Positions 57,258 to 64,000 of a stretch of DNA of 64,000 nt are shown in pieces. Position numbers and translations under genes: made by a program. The notes beneath the pieces are model-generated. The model searched no databases and was not told where the DNA came from. It worked only from the letters and a program-made list of their open reading frames with translations. Numbering within the stretch: position 1 is the stretch's first letter; each line of letters starts with the position of its first letter. Source of the stretch: an uncultured Poribacteria bacterium. GTDB lineage: Bacteria > Poribacteria > WGA-4E > WGA-3G. The DNA is taken from the NCBI GenBank assembly GCA_951828515.1, contig OX639992.1, positions 2,334,217 to 2,398,216 on the forward strand. Direction: 5' to 3'.

Positions 57258-58694
57258 ATGAATCTCCCGGCACCTGTTACCAACGATAATTCGCGACGCA
57301 TTATCGGCGAATCCGCACCGATGCAGACGGTTTTGCGCCAAGTCGCGCAGGTCGCACCGACGAAAGCGACTGTTCTCATCACAGGCGAAACGGGTGTTGG
57401 CAAAGATGTCATCGCGCAGGCGATCCACGAAAGGGGTCCCCGTAAAAACCGACCCTTCAAAGCGGTCAACTGCGGCGCGTTTTATCAAGACCTCCTTCAA
57501 AGTGAACTTTTCGGTCACGAGAAGGGAGCTTTTACCGGAGCATCGAGCCAACGGCGGGGTGTGTTTGAACAAGCCAACGGCGGCACACTCTTCTTGGATG
57601 AGGTAGGCGAAATGTCGCCTGAAGTGCAGGTGAAATTCCTGCGTGTCCTCGAAGCACAGGAATTCACAAGGCTCGGTGGCGAGAAAAATATTAAAGTCGA
57701 TGTCCGAATTATCGCCGCCACAAATATTGACCTTGCGACATCAGTAAGACAAAAGAAATTTAGGCAAGACCTCTACTACCGACTGAATCTCTTCCGTATC
57801 CAGATTCCACCACTGCGCGATCGGCGTGAGGATATCCCGCTTTTCGTCTCTGCGTTCATCTCCGAATTAAGCGCAGAACACGGTAAACCGATTACCGGCA
57901 TAACCCAAGAGGCACTCAATTATCTCCAAAATGCTGATTGGCGCGGCAACGTTCGCGAACTGAGGAATGCCATAGAAACCGCTGTTATTCTCTCCACCAC
58001 TGAAGAGCTGCAACTCAAGGATTTTCCGTTGGATTCGGAATCCGAGCCGGGTGCTTTACTTCCTGTGCAAGCCTCCGGGACGCAACTCGTACCTACACAG
58101 GTGATTAACACTGCCGATGCGGAAGCTGAACTTCTTAATGTACCGGGGAGTTCCTTACAGGTTGTTGATACCACTGGTAGTGCAATCGCAACAGAAAATT
58201 TAGCGATTTACAAGACGATCCTTGGGCTTATCCTCTCTGCGATCCGTTTGCTGGAGCCGACCGCTGCCACGAGCGAGGAAATGCCGTTTCTAGTACCGGA
58301 TGAAGATACCAGTTGGATGCAAATTAGCGAAACAGACGATGCAGCGGATGTTCTCAAAAAAGCGTTGGAAGTGTTTTCAACGATAGCCAAAGTGCTTGAG
58401 AATCGGGCGCAAAACGGAGTTTTACCGATCGCCGCCCCTATAGAACAACAGGACGGTTCACAAGGACAGGGCGAGTATCTACCCGTGCTTGATGAGGAAC
58501 AAGTCATCGGCAGGGTCGGTATGACGATGGCAGAAATTGAGCAAGCCGCTATCCAAAAAACGCTCACAGAAGTAGGCGGCAATAAAACAGAGGCGGCGAA
58601 GATTCTTGACATCGGGGTCCGAACCCTGCACCGGAAGTTGGACGCTTACAGACAGGCAGTTGATACTGCAGATGATGATTTAAATCAGAAATAG
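57258..58694 (+). CDS. Sigma54-dependent transcriptional activator
   Basis: ATG 57258 has GAAGGA 9 nt upstream; ATG 57225 is an alternative with no ribosome site. About 478 residues: GETGVGKDVIAQAIHERG (Walker A), GAFTGASSQRRGVFEQ (sigma54 loop), GTLFLDEVGEM (Walker B), RLNLFRIQIPPLRDR, WRGNVRELRNAIETA, then a Fis-type HTH (NKTEAAKILDIGVRTLHRKL). A roughly 190-residue low-similarity segment separates AAA+ and HTH, where most relatives have few residues. No receiver domain. I did not find a matching -24/-12 site near it. Confidence 0.92.
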   Translation: MNLPAPVTNDNSRRIIGESAPMQTVLRQVAQVAPTKATVLITGETGVGKDVIAQAIHERGPRKNRPFKAVNCGAFYQDLLQSELFGHEKGAFTGASSQRRGVFEQANGGTLFLDEVGEMSPEVQVKFLRVLEAQEFTRLGGEKNIKVDVRIIAATNIDLATSVRQKKFRQDLYYRLNLFRIQIPPLRDRREDIPLFVSAFISELSAEHGKPITGITQEALNYLQNADWRGNVRELRNAIETAVILSTTEELQLKDFPLDSESEPGALLPVQASGTQLVPTQVINTADAEAELLNVPGSSLQVVDTTGSAIATENLAIYKTILGLILSAIRLLEPTAATSEEMPFLVPDEDTSWMQISETDDAADVLKKALEVFSTIAKVLENRAQNGVLPIAAPIEQQDGSQGQGEYLPVLDEEQVIGRVGMTMAEIEQAAIQKTLTEVGGNKTEAAKILDIGVRTLHRKLDAYRQAVDTADDDLNQK

Positions 58695-58744
58695 CGTTTG
58701 CAATGCCGTATTATCATCCGAGGTTTTGGTTAACTGTCTGGCGT

Positions 58745-59335
58745 TTATACAAATAAGTCCTTGACTCTACACTGAAACCCCTCAATCACATCGCCACCCT
58801 CAAGAATGTCATCTCCATGCAAAACGGTCATATTCTTAGGAGATCGGTACACTTCTACGGTTTCTCGACGCGGATTCACAACCCACACCATTGCACACCC
58901 CGCATTTAACCATTCATCCACCTTTTCTGCGACTTCAGTGTAAGTATCGCCTGGAGAGATGACTTCAACCGCAAGATCGGGTGCTCCTTCCCAGTATCCC
59001 TTTGAAATACCCCGTTCATCAATTGTGGCTTGACGCACAAACGCTGCATCTGGTGCACGTACAGTATCTGGATTTTGGGCGATCTTAAATCCTGTTTCGG
59101 CACCACAAACATAGCCTAATTTATGTCGTTCAACGTGAGCGTCGAGATGTCTTCCAATTTTAGCCGATCGGATCCCGTGTTCAAACCCGGCTGGTGGCAT
59201 TCTACGTATGACCCCTTTCACCAATTCGTACCGATACCCATCATCCGGCTGTTTCCACAGGTCTTCGGCTGTTAAGAGTGTGTGTTGCGCGGATAGCAAT
59301 TTTGGTTTTGGTTGATTCTGTTGTGTTTCTGCCAT
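58745..59335 (-). CDS. Uma2-family (DUF820) endonuclease-like protein
   Basis: ATG 59335 follows AAGGAAGG; an upstream in-frame ATG adds 12 residues. About 196 residues with LVKGVIRRMPPAG, ETGFKIAQNPDTVRAPDAAF, APDLAVEVISPGDT and EKVDEWLNAGCAMVWVVNP, the PD-(D/E)xK layout of Uma2 proteins common in cyanobacteria. Many are thought to derive from mobile elements; the role is unknown. Confidence 0.87.
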   Translation of the reverse strand: MAETQQNQPKPKLLSAQHTLLTAEDLWKQPDDGYRYELVKGVIRRMPPAGFEHGIRSAKIGRHLDAHVERHKLGYVCGAETGFKIAQNPDTVRAPDAAFVRQATIDERGISKGYWEGAPDLAVEVISPGDTYTEVAEKVDEWLNAGCAMVWVVNPRRETVEVYRSPKNMTVLHGDDILEGGDVIEGFQCRVKDLFV

Positions 59336-59458
59336 TTTGCCTTCCTTGTTTTGCTTGTATGAAAGCAACATGGTTGATATTGCTTGATGTTTATATCAAA
59401 TTAATTTTAATCCATTTGATCTTTTTTAACAAGGGGAAAATTCACTCCCATCTACCTT

Positions 59459-62215
59459 TCAGTTTTGCGTGCTGTAGAAAATTGCATTGAACAGTAACTT
59501 AAAAGTCCCGTGAGATTGCCCGCGATGCTGTGGTTTGAAACCGAAAAGAATGACGCGTCCATCGCCTAAGACAACTTCCAAAAGTGCCGCTTTCTGCCGA
59601 ATTCTTTTCTCCCCTTCAAGCCAACCGCTCATCAATGGATTAAACTCCGGGTATGTCGCTACAACGTTTCCGCTACCGCGTCCGGCTTCAAAAACCGGTC
59701 CCGATTTAAAGAAGATAGCCATCTCTGGGTCCAACCCATGTCCGATGGGGTGCTTTGTGTCTATCCGAACCCGTAGTAATGAACCGGGACAGAAAAACGC
59801 ATCTTCCTTCGGTTGATTTTCTTTTTCGACCACGTTCACAATACCTTTTTCGCCAAGCGCGAAGTATTTCAAAGGAAGTTCTGTCGAACGATTCAAGCAG
59901 ATGAGCGTCCCCCCGTCCTCAACGAACGCTCGTAAATTCGCCAACCCTTCTGTGCCGATTCCACCGACATACTCCGGCGGTAGTTTCCCTGTTGAATGCC
60001 CGTTGAGGATACCGGAGGCACCGAAATCCGGCAAAATTATTGCATCATAGCGCGCCGCCAAATCCCCCGCACGCATTTCCGCATTCGTGAGGTTGTTGTA
60101 ATTGAACTCGTGCGTATCCAGAACCCAGCGCGTCCAGCCTTCATCCATATTTGCTGTCCACGGTTTATACAGACCGAGGCGCGGCGCGTTTATTCTTGAG
60201 AATTTACGACTCGAAGTTTCTTCGTCGATAGATGCATCGGCGTGGATGTGGATACCGAATTCTGACGCGAGTGCCTGCATCTCCTCGATCTCTTGTAACG
60301 GTGGTTCTACTGTCCTAATCAGGATAGTCCCAGGTGGGAATGTCTTGCCACCGAGTTCTACGTCCCGTTGTGCCGAATGGAGCGTATATTTTGGACTGTT
60401 ATCTGCGAGTCTCGCTTTGAACAGACGATTGAGCGCAATTGCTTCGGTGTTCGTTCGATTTTCAAACAGATAACCGGTTGGTTCAGAGGCACCCTCTAAT
60501 GTCCCTTCCACTTGTGCCTTCCATTGTAAAGGGGCGGAAAGTTTCGTTAAATCCGCCTCAAAAGGATGCACGACTGTGATTGTTCTTACCCCCATCTGTA
60601 AGGGCAGTGTCCAGCCTGCTATATCGTAAGGACGTTCGGGCGGTGATTCCGGCGAAGGACGACGTTCCGGGTAGCGTTGCACCTCAAGTAGATCCTTCGC
60701 ATGTGCCCGAAACGGTTGGGACATCGAAACGACATAAGTTTCCGCGGGATATTCTACGCCGTCAGCGATAAACGGAGCGTTCGCTTGATGAATCTCCACC
60801 CCGCCGCGTCGCAAAATATCCAACATCTTGAGCGTTGTGTGAATGTCGCGTTGTTGTGTTGGAATCAGGAAGGCACGTGGGGGTTCATCCTTCCCTTTCG
60901 CTATAGCATTGAGTCCCATCTTGTAAAAGTTTGTCTTCAGCGTTATCCGATGCTCCGCGGCGAAAGAGAGAATTGAGAGTGCCGCTGCCTTTTCATATTC
61001 TACAATGTTTCGCAATCGCCACCAACCTCCGGGCCACGGTTCAGGAAAGTTTGTGCGGAGTGTATATTTATCAAGCCCGCGTCGGTAGCCTTTCAAAGTG
61101 TGATGTGGTTGGAAAATTGGTGTGGCTATCTCCACGCGTGCGGCTTCCGTCAAAATACCTACCATGTTGTGGCGATATGGCACCGTCCGAAATCCGCCGT
61201 GCCACCATGTGTCGTAAACAGCACTCGAAAGCACACCCGTAAACCCGTCGCTCGTCAAATCGAAAGCGAGTTGCGCGCCGATAAGCGAAAGCGTCCGTTG
61301 TAAAAGCGGCGGAATATTCGGGTTGACCGGCTCGAAATACGGTGGTATCACAAACCGAGGTCCACGGTAGCTCATCTCATGCACGTCGTAGACGACCTCT
61401 GGGAACCACTCTTCATAAAGCACCTGCGTCAATATTTGGGTCTCTATCTGTGTCAGCATAAACCAATCGCGATTGTTATCGTGCCCCGTATATTTGTGAT
61501 ACAACCACGGGATTTCCGATCCTTCATAAGGGGTGCCGACAGTGCGATTATACCAATCCACCACGATGTTCAAACCGTCCGGATTCGCTGAGGGGATGAG
61601 CAGAATTATCACATTTTCAAGAATCTCTTTGATTTGCGGTGTCTCAGTGGTTGCGAATTGATGTGCAAGTTCCATCGACATCTGTGAGGAGGCGATCTCT
61701 GTGGAATGCAAATTGCAATTAATCAGCACCACTGCTTTACCTTCTGCCGCAAGCGCGTCCAATTCTGCAGTGCTGTTTTCATTTATGGGGGCATTCGGCA
61801 GCGCGAGCCGCCTTTGGATCTGCCGGTAGTGTGCCAGATTCTCTAAATTCTCTGGTGCGGAAATCAACAGCATCAGAAAGTCGTTGTCCCCTGTCGTTTT
61901 TCCGAGTTCTTCCAACAGAACCCGCTCTGAATTCGCTGCTACATGTCGCATGTAATCAGAAACTGTCTGCCATCCCGCCACCTGATAGTCGGAACCGACT
62001 TGGAATCCGAGTGCCTCTTCAGGAGTCATCAGTTGCGCATGAACCGGTTCCTGTAGCAACACAACGCACATTATTATTATTAGCAATATACTGAGTATAC
62101 TCCACAGGGGTATGGTATCAGTTTTCTGAGAATCTATTGTGGGAGGGGTTTGTAACCCCGATTTTCGATAAAACGGAGGTATGAAATTGGCGTAAAAGAA
62201 TCCAGAGATTTTCAT
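59459..62215 (-). CDS. M14-family zinc carboxypeptidase, exported
   Basis: ATG 62215 has AAAGGGGA nearby; 14 residues upstream are rejected. About 918 residues with a membrane signal (ILSILLIIIMCVVLLQ, then VHAQ). NLHSTEIASSQ supplies His and Glu zinc ligands, IPSANPDGLNIVVDWYNR is a conserved M14 strand and VVYDVHEMSYRGPRF the second His area. A long C-terminal region includes ILPDFGASGILNG and PEYVGGIGTEGLANLRAFV, similar to a glutaminase-like fold seen in large M14 proteins. Likely periplasmic or secreted. Confidence 0.87.
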   Translation of the reverse strand: MKISGFFYANFIPPFYRKSGLQTPPTIDSQKTDTIPLWSILSILLIIIMCVVLLQEPVHAQLMTPEEALGFQVGSDYQVAGWQTVSDYMRHVAANSERVLLEELGKTTGDNDFLMLLISAPENLENLAHYRQIQRRLALPNAPINENSTAELDALAAEGKAVVLINCNLHSTEIASSQMSMELAHQFATTETPQIKEILENVIILLIPSANPDGLNIVVDWYNRTVGTPYEGSEIPWLYHKYTGHDNNRDWFMLTQIETQILTQVLYEEWFPEVVYDVHEMSYRGPRFVIPPYFEPVNPNIPPLLQRTLSLIGAQLAFDLTSDGFTGVLSSAVYDTWWHGGFRTVPYRHNMVGILTEAARVEIATPIFQPHHTLKGYRRGLDKYTLRTNFPEPWPGGWWRLRNIVEYEKAAALSILSFAAEHRITLKTNFYKMGLNAIAKGKDEPPRAFLIPTQQRDIHTTLKMLDILRRGGVEIHQANAPFIADGVEYPAETYVVSMSQPFRAHAKDLLEVQRYPERRPSPESPPERPYDIAGWTLPLQMGVRTITVVHPFEADLTKLSAPLQWKAQVEGTLEGASEPTGYLFENRTNTEAIALNRLFKARLADNSPKYTLHSAQRDVELGGKTFPPGTILIRTVEPPLQEIEEMQALASEFGIHIHADASIDEETSSRKFSRINAPRLGLYKPWTANMDEGWTRWVLDTHEFNYNNLTNAEMRAGDLAARYDAIILPDFGASGILNGHSTGKLPPEYVGGIGTEGLANLRAFVEDGGTLICLNRSTELPLKYFALGEKGIVNVVEKENQPKEDAFFCPGSLLRVRIDTKHPIGHGLDPEMAIFFKSGPVFEAGRGSGNVVATYPEFNPLMSGWLEGEKRIRQKAALLEVVLGDGRVILFGFKPQHRGQSHGTFKLLFNAIFYSTQN

Positions 62216-62462
62216 AAATGGTCCCCTTTCTATAGGCGTGTGCGGCTTAATCTTCACGGTTCCTCAGTGGATTTAGTCGTTTAAGTATAATCAAAGCCTC
62301 GTACTATGTCAAGTCATTACGTTGATGCAGTTCTCCTATGATAGGGTTTCCTGCTCAAGATTTCCGCGCTATAGGAGCGAGTATTTTGCTTGGGGGGTCC
62401 CCATGTTCGCGATGTTGTCTAACTGACAATCGATAACTGATCACCGACGACTATATATGCAC

Positions 62463-62491
62463 TTGACATTTTTCTAATTTTGTGGTATTGT
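62463..62491 (+). promoter_or_regulatory. Sigma70-type promoter before the TnpB element
   Basis: TTGACA (62463-62468), 17 bp, TATTGT (62486-62491). The transcript would carry a TGCAACGTGT-cgtagc-ACACaGTTGCA hairpin (about 62512-62545), then AGGAGG and an ATG. The rest of 62258-62462 shows no gene. Confidence 0.65.
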
Positions 62492-62584
62492 TACAGGTGG
62501 ATATTTTAAAGGTTGCAACGTGTCGTAGCACACAGTTGCATTCGGTACGCATTCCTAAAAAACGCCATCTTATCTACAGAAGTC

Positions 62585-62620
62585 AGGAGGGAAGAAAAAA
62601 TAATGAAGGGAATCCTCTAA
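62585..62620 (+). pseudogene. 5' end of a gene interrupted by the IS605-type element
   Basis: AGGAGG (62585-62590), 12 nt, ATG at 62603, then only AAG GGA ATC CTC TAA. Promoter, leader, strong ribosome site and start codon are all in order, yet the frame ends after five codons where the IS hairpin begins. The simplest reading is insertion into a real gene. Confidence 0.5.
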
Positions 62621-62718
62621 CAATCCCAAGCATTTATGCTTGGGTCCAACCCCGTTGATTCGTACGATAAAATATATGTTTTTTCTTGGCATTGTCAGTG
62701 CTTATATGGTATAGTAGT

Positions 62719-62797
62719 ATTACCTTATCAGCGGTGGGTGTTGTAGCACCTACCGCGCCGCTACAACGGGATAAGGAACCTTCACAGATAAGGTAAT
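62719..62797 (+). promoter_or_regulatory. tnpB leader that can mask its ribosome site
   Basis: ATTACCTTATC (62719-62729) is the perfect complement of GATAAGGTAAT (62787-62797), which contains the AAGG used by tnpB. Inside is GTTGTAG...CTACAAC and a second GATAAGG (near 62770), so two alternative pairings are possible. Confidence 0.6.
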
Positions 62798-62803
62798 ATC
62801 ACA

Positions 62804-63898
62804 ATGGCACATAAATCCCATAAAATAGCACTTCGGGTGAATGCTAAACAAGACGCGTGGTTTCATAGCCAATGCGGTTATGCCCGATTTGCTTGCAATA
62901 ATGCTTTAGCACATTTCAAATCAGGCTTAGCTTCTGGTAAGTTCTACTCAGGGATTGATTTAAACAATCACTTTAATACAGCGAAACAGGCGTATGAATG
63001 GACGAAAGCACAAGACCAGCGTGCTGCGTTATACGCTATCCGAAACCTAACAGAGGGTATAAAACGCTGGAAGGATAAAGTCAGTGGATTTCCAAAGTTC
63101 AAGAAGCGCGGGCATAGGTTATCCTACACCACAGACGAACACGCCGTAAAGGTAGACGGCAAGCGTATCAAGTTGCCGAAAATCGGTTGGGTCAAAATGT
63201 TCCAAGAGTTGCGTTTTGAGGGTAAGATACTTCGTGTGACCCTATCCAAGACGGAAACCCATAGGTGGTTTGTATCTATCACCGTTGACACAGGAACACC
63301 GAATGTTCCACGTGATACGCGTGGACTCCCTGTAGTTGGCATAGACGTAGGTATCAACTCACTGGCAACACTGGATATTGGTAAGCACTACGATAACCCA
63401 AGACCTTTGAAACGCTATGAAAGGAAACTTGCCCGTGAGCAACGCAAGTTAAGTCGTAAGAAGTTTCTTTCTAACAATTGGTATAAGCAAAAAGAGAAAG
63501 TCGCAAAGATACACGATAAGATTGCTTGTATCCGAAATGACGCACACCACCAAGCGACCACAGAAATAGTCAATATGGCAAGTGCGATTGGAATAGAAAC
63601 CCTGAAAGTTACGAACATGCTCAAGAATAGGAAACTTGCCAAAGCCCTATCAGATTCAGCACTTGGCGGTTTTCTCTCCAAACTCAAATCCAAAGCAGAA
63701 GTGCTTGGAATAGTAGTTGTAGAAGCCCCACACTTCTTTGCGTCAAGCAAAACATGTAGCAGTTGTGGGTATGTCAAAGACGAACTATCACTATCGGAGC
63801 GAACCTATCACTGTGATTGGTGCGACACAAAAATAGACAGAGATCAAAACGCTGCGATAAATCTAAAGAACCTCGCCGTGGGCTACACGGAGAGTTAA
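62804..63898 (+). CDS. tnpB: TnpB RNA-guided nuclease (IS605 OrfB type)
   Basis: 364 residues. RuvC residues intact: Asp181 in GIDVGINSLATL, Glu265 in IGIETLKVTN, final Asp in KIDRDQNAAINL; zinc finger CSSCG/CDWC (318, 321, 337, 340). TnpB cuts DNA guided by an RNA made from the element's right end. Full length with all motifs, so likely active. Shorter than the roughly 400-residue ISDra2 type. Confidence 0.95.
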   Translation: MAHKSHKIALRVNAKQDAWFHSQCGYARFACNNALAHFKSGLASGKFYSGIDLNNHFNTAKQAYEWTKAQDQRAALYAIRNLTEGIKRWKDKVSGFPKFKKRGHRLSYTTDEHAVKVDGKRIKLPKIGWVKMFQELRFEGKILRVTLSKTETHRWFVSITVDTGTPNVPRDTRGLPVVGIDVGINSLATLDIGKHYDNPRPLKRYERKLAREQRKLSRKKFLSNNWYKQKEKVAKIHDKIACIRNDAHHQATTEIVNMASAIGIETLKVTNMLKNRKLAKALSDSALGGFLSKLKSKAEVLGIVVVEAPHFFASSKTCSSCGYVKDELSLSERTYHCDWCDTKIDRDQNAAINLKNLAVGYTES

Positions 63899-63989
63899 AA
63901 CGCTTGTGGAGTTTGTGTAAGCCCTCCGCAAGCAGGAGGCTACGAATGACGAAGCAAGAATCCCACGACTTTAGGCGTGGGAGTATCAA
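63850..63989 (+). ncRNA. Predicted omegaRNA from the right end of the element
   Basis: As in other IS605 TnpB loci, the guide RNA should cover the tnpB 3' end and right end. Two stems fit: CCTCC-gcaagca-GGAGG (63923-63939) and TCCCACG-...-CGTGGGA (63961-63982), then GTATCAA. The guide would begin right after. The 5' limit is not known. Confidence 0.6.
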
Positions 63990-64000
63990 AAAGGTAATGA

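Larger units (their letters stand above)
62615..63989 (+). mobile_element. TnpB-only IS200/IS605-type element
   Basis: Left hairpin CCCAAGCAT-TT-ATGCTTGGG (62625-62644) and right hairpin TCCCACG-...-CGTGGGA (63961-63982) bracket a lone tnpB. There is no tnpA, so movement would need help in trans. Exact ends are uncertain; the right end probably falls at or just after GTATCAA. Confidence 0.75.

Overview
The window looks like a chromosome segment of an uncultured, sponge- or sediment-type bacterium. The mix is most like what I know of Candidatus Poribacteria: LamG proteins, a WD40-dockerin protein, GH2 and Gfo/Idh/MocA sugar enzymes, a SprA homologue, many short dispersed repeats, IS elements and Uma2/DUF6884 families. 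That assignment is inference. The presence of the replication origin with dnaA, recF, dciA (DUF721), gyrB, gyrA and rpmH is seen directly.

Layout. 1-5.9 kb: minus-strand exported proteins (partial lipoprotein, Asp-box propeller, M30-like peptidase, TPR protein). 5.9-15.9 kb: origin region, with gyrA, gyrB, dciA, recF, oriC and dnaA on the minus strand and rpmH divergent. oriC has twelve perfect DnaA boxes, many at 11-bp spacing, and a DnaA-trio run. 16-17.6 kb: ispH with repeat-derived protein segments. 17.7-30 kb: an accessory island. It holds a PspF-like sigma54 activator, a perfect -24/-12 promoter, a predicted structured RNA starting at that promoter's +1, an ISAs1-family IS, then an operon with a small secreted Cys-rich peptide, three unknown exported or membrane proteins, an STT3-like oligosaccharyltransferase, a CDP-alcohol phosphatidyltransferase, a frameshifted GspC/PilP-like gene and an ECF sigma factor. 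A second, degenerate locus follows (about 28.05-29.98 kb). It begins with a remnant of the activator 3' end and ends with a remnant of the ECF 3' end, but carries different cargo.

30-35.4 kb: hisC, a D-2-hydroxyacid dehydrogenase and a GH2 enzyme. 35.6-42.5 kb: a 2287-residue SprA homologue with Gly/Tyr-rich tracts. 42.8-47.9 kb: two LamG proteins, a Gfo/Idh/MocA oxidoreductase and a WD40-dockerin protein. 48.3-52.1 kb: rpe, two zinc MDR dehydrogenases, apt and tRNA-Arg(CCT). 52.2-55.6 kb: secD and secF. 55.8-58.7 kb: two DUF6884-like genes with a second sigma54 activator. 58.7-62.2 kb: Uma2 and M14 peptidase. 62.6-64 kb: a TnpB-only IS200/IS605 element that appears to sit in the start of an interrupted gene.

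Two themes stand out. First, a dispersed repeat ends in CCGCAAGG plus an A/T tail, and in six genes it places AAGG exactly 12 nt before the ATG, so a repeat family seems to supply ribosome-binding sites. Other repeats are translated inside ispH, recF and sprA. Second, the sigma54/structured RNA/Cys-rich peptide/STT3/ECF locus, with its cargo-swapped second copy, is the best candidate for an undescribed system.
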